This document shows positions 22,242 through 33,354 of a stretch of 64,000 bases of DNA, piece after piece. Positions within the stretch are counted from its first letter, which is position 1; each line of letters begins with the position of its first letter. The stretch is taken from positions 15,707,161 to 15,771,160 of the forward strand of contig CM055071.1 of NCBI GenBank assembly GCA_029204045.2, in the 5' to 3' direction. The notes below the pieces were generated by a model. It saw only the letters and a program-made list of their open reading frames with translations, ran no database searches and was not told where the DNA came from. Origin of the DNA: Tillandsia leiboldiana (taxonomy: Eukaryota > Streptophyta > Magnoliopsida > Poales > Bromeliaceae). The position numbers and the translations under genes were made by a program.

Positions 22242-22254
22242 GGCTCTGATACCA
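22242..22254 (-). promoter_or_regulatory. Primer binding site of AB (tRNA-iMet)
   Basis: Minus strand TGGTATCAGAGCC, complementary to the 3' end of plant initiator methionine tRNA, eight bases inside the 5' LTR end at 22263. It fixes the element's direction. Confidence 0.9.
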
Positions 22255-22262
22255 CCCTAATC

Positions 22263-25200
22263 TGTCACGCCCCGGGGTTGAACTGCGACCCGGGTTCGCC
22301 CACAGATCCGCCGTCTGTGCGGAAACTGCCGCCCAGACGAAGCGTCTACCCTGCAAAAGATCTAAAGCTACACATATATCAGAGCTAAAAATAAAACTAG
22401 TAGCTAACAAAAATAAATCTCAGACAGCTGAAATAAATAATTGGCTCCACTAATACATAAATCCTCAATACAGGTCCCTCAAAAGGAAAGTCAAATACAA
22501 ACCTCACCCTCTCAGTACAAAAGTGGAAAGAAAAATGAAACTATCTGGGTACAACTACCTCAGACTCTCAATGCTGGTAAGGAACTAATCGGCTGCGTCC
22601 TCACCTTGATCTGCTGTCTCTGCACGAACCAAGCCGGAACAGCTGCCTCAAACCTGTCACCGCAGCGGGTGTGAGATCTACTGCAAAAGGCAGATCTCAG
22701 TGGGTACCGTCCCAATATCCACGGTATGCCCACTAAGTCTACTGGAGGCAAACAGATAGGTATGCAGATAGATAGGTAGAGAGATAGATAATGGTAAGCT
22801 GAATAGAAAACTACAGCTAGGAGGTCTCAAACATACGGCTCAAAAAGAAACTCTACCAATGATACGATATGCATATACTAACACTGCAAATAATATGCCT
22901 CAAGTACTATGCTCAAAGGGAAACTCATCAATGAACATGCTATGCCATCACTCTCTCAATGTCACCCAATCTCAATGACTGCCTCATAGGGTCCAGTCAA
23001 GCCTGCGCCAAACCTACTGCCACCTCATCCTCACTGGGACGGGACTTACGTAGGGCGTCCCACACGGACTATCACAAGCGAACTCTAGTGTATCAACTAG
23101 TCGCATCATCGCAGCCTCGTCAGGCTCGGTATCATCACACACACCCGGGTGGTAGCTCGAGGGGAGCGACCCCACCGAACTCAAGTATCTCATCTGTATC
23201 ACTATCTCATAAGCGGCACATGCAGGCTATAGTCTACGATCAAACAGATCGGTATCACGAGCTCAAAAGCACAACTCAGCCGGAAAAGAACCTCGACTCA
23301 ATATGAATAGGCCAAACACTCTCACAGCTATGACGGAGAACCCTCAACGACTCAATCTGATAATGCACGACCATGGCTGAGTCGGAAAACTCCACGACTC
23401 GATCTGCCAGAACCCCAAATATCCTCAAGACTAAGTGGGAGAACTACCTCCACTACTAAATCATAAACACAACCCATGATCGCAACAAGGAAGAAGAACT
23501 CTCATGACACTAGAACTCGACAGACGATGCTCTAAAAATATCCTCGGCCCTCTGGCGCGAGTACACAATCAGTTCGAACAATCTGGACCATTCATAAAGT
23601 TCTCAATAGTTAAAAAAAATCCTTTTGAAAATGGAGTTTTACTTAAACCGGGGCACTAAAAATATATGAAGGTCCAGATGCAGCCTAAATCTCAAATGAA
23701 CTTGCAGTCTAGTGTCAAATAACCTCTAGATCAAACTAAAAATGTCAGGGGCTCAAGAATGTCATTCTACAATTTTCTAGGCAACTATCAGATTTATCAA
23801 TATATAAGAAAATTAGCTAATCATAATCCATACATGATAAATAAGCTAAACATGATCAATATGCTTACAGAAGCATTAGAGGGCATTCCATAAATTTTGG
23901 AGAAATTCCAACCCACCTGGAACGCATTCCGCATGCAATTGCTGAAGTCGGTAAAGTGCCGGAATCTCGAACTGACGAAATCTCGAAAAACGCCCCGCGC
24001 GTGCGCACACCGCCGCGAACTCGGGAAAAACGGTAGCTCAACTAAAAAATCTTGAGTCTTCTACCAATAATCCGGCGTACTCCAAACACTCCCCGGCCAA
24101 CACTCAGCACAATAAGGGCCCAAGCATACTAAAAGCTCCAACTGCATAATAGAAAAAAAGCTCACAGGCTCACCCTCTTAATTCCATTTACACTCTCAAG
24201 TTGCATCTGTTTACATCAAGTCCATCAAAAATAAATCGCTTGCACTTAATACAAGTTTACATAACACCTTGAAATATAAACATCACACAACTGCCCAAAT
24301 CCACTGCACCTACCCACTTCTCACATAACATGCTCTTATACATTCCAAAACCACAGCACACAATCACCAAAGATCCAGCATAATTAAGAGCTCCACAGGC
24401 ACACTAATAATTAATATTCACATAACCATGATAACCCAACATTCCTCTTGCACCCCATAGGTTCACCCCAAATCATCTAAATTAAGCTCATCACCATTAG
24501 GTAAACACAGCGCACTTCCAGCACTATTACAATCCACAAAACCCAAACACCATTTACTAAATCATTAATTCATTCAACAAAAACCATCACGATTCACAGC
24601 TTCACACACACATCACAGCCCATCTGCTTCCAGGAATCACCATCAACAAAGTTCCATATGCACATCCAATAATTAGAGCTCACATACACACAATTAACTT
24701 AAATCCACCTACACCATAGAGCTGACATACACACATAGCTCCCACTCACATCCTGTTTGCAAGTTCCACAACTCGTACATTAATAGCTCACAAAAGTCAG
24801 ATATCCACCTACAGCTCCAAAATCTCGAGCCAACTGTAAACCTCATCACCATCATCAACACCAATACGGGCTCCAAAGATCCCCGTGTTCCATTGCTGCT
24901 GCAACAACAAAGGGAGAGAGAGAGAGACGAGAAATGATCAAAACCCGAAATAAAATTAGCTTCCAAAAGAAAAGGAACACGCAAAATCTGATAATCACAG
25001 CATCGGCGCGTGTGCACTTGGCCCCCGGCACCGGCCTCCACTCGCTCGCCGACGCACGCGGCAGCCGCGCCAACGCGTGCCGCGCCGCTGCTCCTCGCCG
25101 GCCGCGCTGCTGCAGCCGCTGTGCGGCGCCAGGCCCGCCGCGCACGCTGCCCTAGCGCACGCCGCGCGGCGCTTAGCGCCCGCCGCGCGCGCAAGGGGCA

Positions 25201-26512
25201 GCTGCGGCCTGCCGCGAGCCTCCCTGGGCCGCTGCGCGGCGCATGGGCCCGCCGTGCGGCGGCCCAGCCCGCTACACACGCAACCAGCGCGCTTGCTGGG
25301 CGCCCGCGCGCACAGCTACGCGGCCGCGCGCTGCCTGCGCAGCGCCCGCGCGGGGCCTGCGCAGCGCCCGCGCGCGCAGCTGCGCAGCGCGCTCTCGCCA
25401 GCGACGCCAACCGCAAGTCTCCTGCGGTGCTGCCATTCGCCCGAGCGCACAAGCGCTGCCTGCTGTCCGCCAACCGAGCAAGCGCACCACACCTACAGCA
25501 ACTCCTCCACACCCAGCCAACACAAACACTCCAACTCCAAGGAAAACCTCACAAGAAAAATAACAAAATAAAACCAGCCGAGCTCACCAAAAAAAAACTG
25601 CACGTACCTAGAGGGAGGGTCAACACACGCGCGCGCTCCGCTTGCACGACTTGGCTTCAAGGAGGTAGTCTCAACATCAAGGCTCACCATTCCAACTCCA
25701 TTCCTTCTCTTTTTCTTCTTCTTGATCCCTTCTTTCTCTCTATCTTTCTTTTCCTCTGTTATCAACTAAGTCCTCTGTTTCCATTGGAAGGAGAAGAAGA
25801 GGTGGCTAGCTATTAATTAAGGTGGCAGGTTAATTAATATGGTTGGTGAGGCAGCAATAAATGTACCTACAAAATATCTTATCCATCTAATTAAATTGCA
25901 TTCACTAATTCACTCTTATTTCCACTAATTCCCTTTCTTCTCTTTTTATTCCTTTTTATTCCTTCCAGATCAAAACTAAGAGATGCCACCATTAAATTAA
26001 ATTAATTAATTAATTAATTAATTAATCCCTTTTTAGCCAACTCAAGTCACTTTTTGTCTTCGGGGTCTCCGCACCGGCCCGGAACCTTCCGAACTCCGCT
26101 GTAATCTGAAAATACACATGTCCAAAGCTCTTTCTCCTCAAAAAGCTCAATCGTGGAGCCGGTGTGCTCAAACCAAAAATCGACTCCAAAACTGCGAGTT
26201 TCAACTCACTTTTTGCCCTCGGGTCCTCCGCGTCAGTCCGGGATCTCCCGAACTCCGCTGTAAACATAAAATACACCTGTTCCAAGTATTTCCAAATTTT
26301 TCTGCACTCCACTGTGAAGTCGAGGCTTCCCCGAAGCCAATCCTCTAATGGCGGACAATGCCCGGAAAACCCCGAATCAACCTGGGGCTTCCGCGAAGAT
26401 CCGAGTCGACCCGAACTCATCTGTAAACACATATGGGACACGCTCGAGGCAATCCTACGCACCACGCCATCTTGCGAGGTTGGTGCGCTATCCGAAATCC
26501 CGGTATTCTACA
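22263..26512 (-). repeat. LTR B: 5' LTR of AB
   Basis: TGTCACGCCCCGGGG at left and ...GGTATTCTACA at right. It is collinear with LTR A along its length with scattered substitutions and small indels, indicating a fairly recent insertion. It has the same hairpin, mini-exon candidate (22605-22653), conserved donor (23916/23917), CpG island (25005-25480) and exon-1-like donor (25607/25608). The right flank (TCGAG...) is E4 RNase H. Confidence 0.9.
25005..25480. other. CpG-rich island in LTR B
   Basis: Dominated by GCGC, CGCGCG and GCAGCGCGC words and nearly stop-free on both strands, which creates several spurious long open frames. The counterpart in LTR A is 17800-18255 and in fragment J 48290-48740. 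The island sits in the apparent first intron of the LTR transcript. Confidence 0.7.
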
Positions 26513-27162
26513 TCGAGTTCAGCTCCTTCTGAGTAAACAAATACTTCAAGCTCTTGTGATTTGTGTAAATCTCGCAGTGCTCTCCATAAAGATAATGTCG
26601 CCACAACTTCAAAGCAAACACAACGGCTGCAAGCTCCAAATCATGCGTAGGGTAATTCTTCTCATAATCCTTTAACTGCCGTGAAGCATAAGCAATTACC
26701 CTACCATGCTGCATCAGTACACAACCCAAACCGCTGTAAGAGGCGTCACTGTAGATCACAAATCCATCACCCATCAGTGGCAATGCTAGAATCGGTGCCG
26801 AAATCAGTCTCCTCTTCAGCTCCGCTTCAGCTCTGCTGGCACTGCTCAGTCCAAATGAACCTTGTCCCCTTTCTAGTCAAACTGGTCAAAGGGGTAGAGA
26901 GCTTCGCAAAGCCCTCAACAAATCGACGGTAATAACCTGCTAAGCCCAAGAAGCTCCGGACCTCAGTAACCGTCGTTGGTCTAGGCCAATCCCGAACAGC
27001 ATCAATCTTCGTCGGGTCCACTGCCACTCCTGCGGTTGATACAATATGGCCTAAAAATGCAACCTCCCGAAGCCAGAACTCGCACTTCTTATACTTGGCA
27101 TACAGCTTCTTCTCTCTCAGAAGCTGTAGCACTATCCTCAAGTGCTCCTCTTGCTCCATATC
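26513..27162 (-). pseudogene. E4 pol: RT thumb and RNase H (interrupted)
   Basis: Minus-strand coding continues E4's RT after the solo LTR. It holds the RT C-terminal half (KKCEFWLREVAFLGHIVS, VDPTKIDAVRDWPRPTTV, GLAGYYRRFVEGF) followed by RNase H (FVIYSDASYSGLG with the first Asp, ASRQLKDYEKNYPTHDLEL with the Glu, YTNHKSLKYLFTQKEL). A single frameshift near 26810 separates the two. It ends at 26513 where element AB inserted, so the last RNase H residues are missing. Read with 30550-32343, it is the same element. Confidence 0.85.
27158..27162. repeat. Left target-site duplication (ATATC)
   Basis: Direct repeat with 30550-30554, flanking the solo LTR. Confidence 0.95.
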
Positions 27163-29515
27163 TGAAGTGGTCCAGATTTCCCCAGGCAACGTTTCCGATG
27201 AATCCACAATGTAGAACACCTAGTATTGGTGTGTCTGGCCCATGGTGCATCAAAGGGATGCCACAGATGGACCCTGTGAGGTACTTTTGGCTGGTTTGGC
27301 CTTCGGCTGTGTTTGTCGAATTTTAGAAAAGGAATTGGGCCAATCAGAGGTTGGAATTGGATTCAGCGCGGAAAAACTCTTGAAAACGGCTTTTTGTTTG
27401 TTGAATTTGGAGTCCGGATGAGCAAAAAGGGCCTCCGGAAGTTTTAAGGGTGTTCCGGTGCACAGGGGAGACCGTGGACCAGCTTGGGACACGTGGCGGC
27501 CCATGATTGGGCCGGCGCATGCGTTTCGGTCCACGGGGAGGCGCGGCAGGTGCATAGACCGGCGGGCGGGCCACGTGGCGCTTCCCGGTTGGCGGGTCCA
27601 GTGGGCTCGGCGCAGCGCTTTTTGCGCGTGGCATTGGTGGACCGGGTGCATGACAGGTGGCGGCCAGGCGTTGGCGGGTTCACGAACGCGCGGCTCAGGG
27701 AACCCCGGGTCAGCGCGCCGGGATCGAGCGAGCGGAAACTGCGCATGCGGTCGGCCGTACTCGAGTGCGGCCACGTGGCCGCATGCGATTGGCGGACTGC
27801 GGCCGCCCCCGCCAACCCCTGGGACGCGTGCCGCGCAACGGGGAAGCTTGCATCGCTGTTCCCTGTTGCGTGGACACACGTCGGCCGCCGAGGACGCGGG
27901 TTGGACCGCCGGCTGTCCGACCCGGGGCTGGTTTGGATTTCGGGTTAATGGGCCCCGAATCCGGCCCATTAACCCATTTTGATGCCTATTTAAACCCCTA
28001 AGCACCCCAATTTGACTCTTTTCCTGTTGGATTTTCACAGTGAGTGTTTAATGTAATTTTGCCCTCTGCCGGAGCTGGTTCCGACGGTGGCTCGCCGGAT
28101 TTTTCCAGAGCACGCATCCCGAGGATTGGTATTTTACGGCGCGGCGCGACACTCGTACATCGACGACCCGTTTCGTCGCTTTTTAGTGCACAGACTCCCC
28201 CGGCTTACTCCGACATCCGTTTTAGACGATTTCTGCGCCGTTGGACTCACGACGGGTGGGACTTCAACTTTGGTAGTTTGAGTTTGCTCGTTTTCTGTAC
28301 GTATTTTGGAGGCTCTGAGTTTTATTTTAACCCCTTTTTCTTCGCGGAGTTTTGGACAGTACTGCGGAGTTTTGGCTGTATCTTTGCGCACCGACTTCGG
28401 ATCGAGGTGATTCAAGAGGCAATTTTCATCGTCTTTTCACAGGGAACCTCCTGGATTTTTCTCCGAATTTTTTGAGTCTTCTTCGAAGGTGAACAGTGGT
28501 CTTCTTCCCGGGTTCTTTACACTGTATTTTTATACAGTTTTTATTTGGGGTGTTTTCCTTGCCGAATTTTTATCTCAGCGTAGAAAATCCGGATTTGAGC
28601 GTGCAGGTACTCGTTTCGACGGGCTCGTCGCAAGGATCGTGACGGTATTTTCTTGGATTTTTTCGGGCACTTTTCCCGCAGGTGAAAACTGTGAAACTCT
28701 GGACAGCTGTAATTGGACTGATCGTGAGGGGAAAATGGTTTATTTATTGTGTTTGTTCTGTTTGGGTTTGTTGCACAGTGTGGAGGACATTATCTGGACT
28801 GAGCGTGGACTTTACCTTTGAGGATCCGGATTTAACGCTCGAGGTGGTTACCGTTGTCACCTCTCACTTTGGGATACCCACTAGGCTTATTAAGAATTAC
28901 CCCGGAATCATGTTAATAGTTTTTGGAAAGAGATGAACCTAGCGTGCTGGAATGAAACTGATAATTGAATGTTACTAGCTTTAATACTTGTATTTATAGG
29001 AAATAATCATTTCTTAGAAAAGGGGACTTATACAATATATGAATTATCGGATTACATGTTAATACAAAGGCATATTCTAATCTGTATAAGAAAGGAAATT
29101 ATTTTGATAAATAATGGACTTGCATGCTTGTGTGGCCACCTTTATTACTACACTACTATATGGAATTTGACTTAGGAGAAAACATGTTCTTTTATCTTTT
29201 CTCTGGACCCCTAGACATAGGGGATAGTTTGCTCAGATTAGAGCAGGAACTGGAATAGTGTAGTCAGTATCGGGGAATTGGGGGACAGGCAGGTTGAGGA
29301 CAGGGTATTTGCGGCAATCGCGGATTTTGGGCGGTTGACCGGACTGTTTTATTGCATCAGATTCAGGGATAGGGGTTCGGGATCTCTTTAGTAGATGAGT
29401 TTTCCTACCCGTTAGGGTCTTGATCTAGTCTTACTGTACCAGGATACTTTTGGCGGCTTATTATACTCGTGAGGGTCGCTCCCCTCAAGTGCCACTCCGG
29501 AGTGTGTATACTTGT

Positions 29516-29837
29516 GACCGTGCCGGTCAGGAGCCGGTCTGTTGCCATAAGGATAGGACCGTGCCGGTCAGGAGCCGGTCTGTTGCCATAAGGATAGGAC
29601 CGTGCCGGTCAAGAGCCGGTCTGTTGCCATAAGGATAGGACCGTGCCGGTCAGGAGCCGGTCTGTTGCCATAGGGATAGGACCGTGCCGGTCAGGAGCCG
29701 GTCTGTTGCCATAGGGGTAGGACCGTGCCGGTCAGGAGCCGGTCTGTTCCCCTAGGGGTAGGACCGTGCCGGTCAGGAGCCTGTCTGTTCCCCTAGGGGT
29801 GGGACCGTGTCGGTCAGGAACCGGCCTGCACCCCACA
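29516..29837 (+). repeat. 41-bp minisatellite, about 8 copies
   Basis: Units begin GACCGTGCCGGTCAGGAGCC every 41 bp from 29516 (29557, 29598, 29639, 29680, 29721, 29762, 29803). Each unit contains the short inverted pair CCGGTC...GAGCCGGTC. The first copies end CATAAGGATAG and later ones CCTAGGGGTAG, a gradient of divergence. The other solo LTR (35620) has no equivalent array. Confidence 0.95.
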
Positions 29838-30149
29838 ACCGAGTTGTGAGTCAGTGGGCATAGCAGGCAGTGCCGGTGTTCACCGGTGTCTAGATTGGGT
29901 TACCCAGGCAGGCTTTTATGCATTGAGGCATGCATTTTAGCTATTTTGTTAACTCATCTTTTTAGAGGCATCTTAGTGGTAACGTTTTCCATTTGTTCTT
30001 ATTTATAGCTTACCACCTTGGCTTACTTTTGCCTCTTGTAGTCCTAGTGGGCAGTTCGGAGTTTTGAGGTTTACCCACTAGGGGAGGCTACTGGTTATAG
30101 TAGTTCTGACCCCCACTGTTTTCTTCCTTTTGTCCCCTTTGTTTTGCAG

Positions 30150-30191
30150 AGTCATCTGCCGGAGTTGCGGGACCTTCTACCCAGCAGCGAG
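30150..30191 (+). other. LTR mini-exon candidate (solo LTR 27163-30549)
   Basis: 42 nt between a strong polypyrimidine acceptor (CCCTTTGTTTTGCAG) and donor (GCGAG|GTAAGAGG). The homologous segment is 38052-38093 in the other plus-strand solo LTR. Confidence 0.55.
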
Positions 30192-30473
30192 GTAAGAGGA
30201 TCACTGATTAGCTAGCTACTTCCCCGGTGCCGAGTTATGTAGTTTTGTTATACCTTGGACACTCAGACAGTTGTACCTTTTCTTTATTTTTGGGTCTGGC
30301 AATAGCCAGCTGGTTGTACTTACTTCGTGAGCTGGGAGAGACATATGTATCTATTGGAGAGTTTACTGTACTTTTATTTCCAGCTTATGTTTGAGGTGTA
30401 TTTAGTTTTAGTATAGCTCTGCTTTATGCTCCAGTATTACTTCTTTTATATCTGAGCAGGTTACCAGCGCTTC

Positions 30474-30499
30474 GTGTACACGGGAGATACCGTGTGCAC
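30474..30499 (+). promoter_or_regulatory. Conserved LTR-end hairpin (solo LTR)
   Basis: GTGTACACGG (30474-30483) pairs with CCGTGTGCAC (30490-30499), ten pairs including one G-U, over a GAGATA loop. It is followed by GGCGGATCTG and a second inverted pair (CCCGGGT / ACCCGGG) before the LTR end. Confidence 0.7.
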
Positions 30500-30549
30500 G
30501 GCGGATCTGTGGATGAGCCCGGGTTCCGGTTTACACCCGGGGCGTGACA

Positions 30550-30554
30550 ATATC
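30550..30554. repeat. Right target-site duplication (ATATC)
   Basis: Direct repeat with 27158-27162. Confidence 0.95.
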
Positions 30555-31622
30555 ACTCCGGGAGTAAATCAGGATGTCATCAATGAAAACTACCACAAAC
30601 TGGTCCAAGTACGGCTGAAATACCTTGTTCATCAAATCCATAAATGCAGCAGGGGTATTAGTTAGGCCAAAAGGCATCACTGTGAACTCATAATGCCCGT
30701 ATCAGGATCAAAAAGTCGTATTGGGGATGTCCTCGGCTCTCACCCTCAACTGATGGTAACCGGACTGAAGATCAATCTTCGAGAATACCGAAGCTCCCTG
30801 CAACTGATCAAACAAGTCATCAATCCGTGGTAAGGGGTACTTATTCCGGATGGTTACTTTGTTCAGCTCTCTATAATCCACACACAATCTAAGTGGCCCA
30901 TCCTTCTTCTTCACAAACAATACAGGCGCTCCCCACGGAGACACACTGGGTCTAATAAAACCCTTGTCCATCAGGTCCTGTAATTGGGCCTTCAGTTCCC
31001 TCAATTCAGCAGGTGCCATCCTGTAAGGTGCCTTCGAGATTGGCGCGGTTCTCGGAACCACGTCAATCACAAACTCTATCTCCCTCTCCGGCGGCATAGT
31101 CGTCAACTCAGGGGGAAACACATCTGGAAACTCGCGGACAATAGGGATATCCTCGAGTCCCAATGCCGCCGTAGGCACCTCTACAATAGTCGTCAATAAG
31201 GCGGTACAACCTCTGCTCATCATCCATCTAGCCCTCGCCGAAGAAACAGTCACCGCAAACAAGGTACTCTGGCAGCCTCTGTAGACGAACTCCTTCTGTC
31301 CAGGCTCGCAGAGGGTCACAGTCCTCTCTCGGCAGTCGATGGTGGCAAAATACCGCGACAACCAATCCATACCAAGTACAACATCGAAATCCTGCAGCTG
31401 CCGCAAGACAAGCAAGTCTGTCGGCAAGATCCAGGGTCTCAATTGTACGGGGCAATCCCTACAACACTCCTCGACATGCAAAATATGATCTGGAATCTGA
31501 ACCTCTAATGCATGCGATAAAGAAACTACCTCTATACCATGCAGGGATGCAAATGCTCTACTGATGAATGAGTGTGATGCACCGGTATCAAAAAGAGCTC
31601 GAGCACGAACTGCAGAAATCAA
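30555..31622 (-). pseudogene. E4 pol: protease and N-terminal half of RT
   Basis: A minus-strand frame encodes an aspartic protease (active site ALFDTGASHSFI, Asp codon 31587-31589; DVVLGMDWL near 31360). The RT N-terminus follows (GFIRPSVSPWGAPVLFVKKK, LRLCVDYRELNKVTIRN, LPRIDDLFDQL). The frame continues past 30708 through two in-frame TGA codons (30708-30710 and 30702-30704) at positions where relatives have Arg codons. It then reads YGHYEFTVMPFGLTN and the catalytic FIDD (30576-30587) up to the solo LTR. The same frame runs upstream without a stop into the gag zinc knuckle, so gag and pol were one open frame. Confidence 0.9.
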
Positions 31623-32343
31623 AATAATACCTGCGACGACGTGGTCAGCCGCTGAAGCATCCTCAACCTGAACGGCATAAACTCGCCCGCTCGGTGCTGG
31701 TGGCCGTCGCTCCGGCTGTCGCGAAGAAGAAGCCTGATCGGGCCTACCATAGGCCGTAGAAGGTCCAGTCGTCTGAAGAGGAATAGAGGGTGCTGAGGCC
31801 GTCGAAGGTGCTGGGTAGCCTGCTCTGGGGCACGACGCCTGAAAGTGGCCAGTCTGCCCACAGCGAAAACAGTGGCCCTTCCTTTGAGCACACTGGCTCG
31901 GTAGGTGCGGTCCTCAACAGATAATACACCTGTCCTGGCGTGGCTGCCGCTGAGACTGCTGCTGCTGCTCCTGCCGAGGCGGTCGACGCTGCTGCTGCTG
32001 AGAGTGACGGGGTGTACCTGACCTCTGGCACCCCTGAAACCCACGACCCTGAGGATGGAATCGTGGAGGTCTCGGGGGTCCCTGCCGACTCGACTGACCC
32101 TCGTCAACCTAAGCTGGGCGTTTCGCCCCCGGAATCACTGCGGGAGCTGGAGCCACCTCGTCCATCACTGCCTCCCCGCGCTCAACATAGAGGGCCTGCT
32201 CCATAGAGGCATCCAAGGTCTGTAATCTCCGCGAACGGACGAACTGATAGATATCTCGGCGGAGCCCTCGCTCGAACATGTAGATCCGATGCGCCTCGTC
32301 CCTAGCCGCGTGCGGTACACAAGCCAACAACTGGTTGAAGTCT
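31623..32343 (-). pseudogene. E4 gag: capsid C-terminal part and CCHC zinc knuckle
   Basis: In the same minus-strand frame as the protease, 31830-31900 reads a perfect CCHC knuckle, CFRCGQTGHFQASC (C-x2-C-x4-H-x4-C), the nucleic-acid-binding end of gag. A Pro/Ser-rich linker follows toward the protease. Further upstream (32109-32340), in a shifted frame, a capsid-like piece reads DFNQLLACVPHAARDEAH, then FERGLRRDIY and ALYVERGEA. There is an in-frame TGA near 31915 and at least one frameshift. The gag N-terminus is lost at 32343, where sequence switches to the F LTR. Confidence 0.8.
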
Positions 32344-32559
32344 ACCACCGATATTATGGCGACGAAGTGTCGCGGTGCCCTTGTTATATCTTGTACTTGG
32401 TTACGATGCTCGAGGCTACAGCACGCACACCAGCGGTTTGGCCACCGTGAGGGTGTGCTTTTCCGGAAAAGTGGTACGTTGACCCGTGTACCCCACAAGG
32501 TGACGTAGTGGGGGCCCCCGTACGTGGGGGGTTAGAGGCGCCAAGGTGAGAGCGGTGTG

Positions 32560-32693
32560 GTTTGCCGAGGCAGGTGCTCGGTGTGGTTTGCTGAGGCAGG
32601 TGCTCGGTGTGGTTTGCCGAGGCAGGTACTCGGTGTGGATTGCCGAGGCAGGTGCTCGGTGTGGTTTGCCGAGGCAGGTGCTCGGTGTGGTTT
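32560..32693 (+). repeat. 26-bp minisatellite in F 5' LTR
   Basis: Units GTTTGCCGAGGCAGGTGCTC + GGTGTG start at 32560, 32586, 32612, 32638 and 32664. A further unit, begun at 32690, is split by solo LTR H and completed at 39708. The F 3' LTR has five units (45802-45931). Confidence 0.9.
32689..32693. repeat. Left target-site duplication of H (GGTTT)
   Basis: Direct repeat with 39707-39711. Confidence 0.9.
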
Positions 32694-32805
32694 TGTCACG
32701 CCCCGGGGTTTAAACATGCGGAAGAAACGTCACCGTTTAGCTCTCAAATTTGGCATATATATTTTTTTTTAAATCAATCTTCCCCGGTGGGTGTCCAGAC
32801 CCACC

Positions 32806-32854
32806 GCATATACAAATTTACTCTACAAACGGGCAGAGTTTCCTTTGTATATGC
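32806..32854 (-). promoter_or_regulatory. Conserved LTR-end hairpin (LTR H)
   Basis: The outer arms match those of L1. The inner stem on the transcribed strand is ACTCTGC / GTAGAGT, seven pairs with one G-U where L1 has G-C. Confidence 0.65.
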
Positions 32855-33325
32855 ACGGCGTCCCGACTACAATATCCATACAATCATACCATTAACCAAA
32901 CTAGTTCAACAATCAAGCACAGACAACCCTTTTTTTTCCATAAGTAATAAAGAGGCCGATTAATTTTGAAAGGATAAAACCGCATGGTTTTAAAAACGGT
33001 GCCCACACGACACCCAGGTTTTACAAAGCCATTTCGAAATCCATAAACCCACAGGGTTTTGAAAATGGTGCCCACTCGACACCAGTATTTTTCAAATCCT
33101 TTTCGCAATGTTTTCTTTCCTTTTCTTTTTAGTTTGAAAACGGCCAACTATCCGATAGTAACTAAACATGCATCCACAGAGTACTGTGATAAATCCAACA
33201 TCCAAGTCAACCTCACAAAAGTATCACACCCACATAGCTACTAACAGATAATGAAATGAGCAAAAGAAGAACTAACCACAGTCTGTAGCCTCGAAGGGCC
33301 AATAGACCTCACATCGCGGCCTCAC

Positions 33326-33354
33326 TGTCGCCCTAGCTCTCACCCCTGTCTGCA
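33326..33354 (-). other. LTR mini-exon candidate (LTR H)
   Basis: 29 nt on the minus strand, acceptor GTGACAAG and donor GTGAGG, homologous to the L1/L2/F mini-exon. Confidence 0.4.

Larger units (their letters stand above)
15061..26512 (-). mobile_element. Complete AB LTR retrotransposon, non-autonomous, minus strand (11.45 kb)
   Basis: Two near-identical LTRs of 4.23 and 4.25 kb flank only 2.97 kb of internal sequence. On the minus strand the order is 5' LTR (26512-22263), PBS (22254-22242), broken gag, broken pol, polypurine tract (19309-19293), 3' LTR (19292-15061). The LTRs are longer than the interior. No open frame of useful length survives, so movement would need proteins from another element. 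The right flank is E4 RNase H coding sequence; the left flank is an inverted LTR fragment, so no target duplication can be confirmed. Element CD is a second copy of the same design. Confidence 0.85.
27163..30549 (+). mobile_element. Solo LTR (3.39 kb) with 5-bp target duplication ATATC
   Basis: It starts TGAAGTGG and ends CCCGGGGCGTGACA, flanked by ATATC at 27158-27162 and 30550-30554. Removing the LTR and one ATATC rejoins the E4 RT frame exactly, so the boundaries are certain. It carries a GC-rich part (27440-27960), an eight-copy 41-bp minisatellite, a mini-exon candidate (30150-30191) and a terminal hairpin (30474-30499). No internal region or second LTR is present, consistent with LTR-LTR recombination after insertion. 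Confidence 0.95.
32344..32693 (+). mobile_element. F 5' LTR, left fragment (truncated start)
   Basis: Collinear with F 3' LTR 45585-45906 (shared 'TATGGCGAC.AAGTGTCGCGG', 'CTTTTCCGG', the 26-bp array). The first 1.3 kb of the LTR is missing, and the junction with E4 gag lies in a few bases of shared sequence (TACCACCGAT), suggesting illegitimate recombination. The fragment stops at TSD GGTTT, where solo LTR H inserted, and resumes at 39707. Confidence 0.8.

Noticed and set aside
22242..22254. tRNA-iMet-like sequence as a tRNA gene
   Set aside because: Only the 13-base acceptor-end complement is present, at the position expected for a primer binding site; no cloverleaf.
15061..26512. Attempt to confirm a target duplication for AB
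   Set aside because: Right flank TCGAG and left flank CAACC do not match; the left side is rearranged, so no duplication is claimed.
29516..29837. Regular 41-bp repeats considered as a CRISPR-like array or centromeric satellite
   Set aside because: No unique spacers (units are contiguous), eukaryotic LTR context, and only eight units, far too few for a satellite domain.
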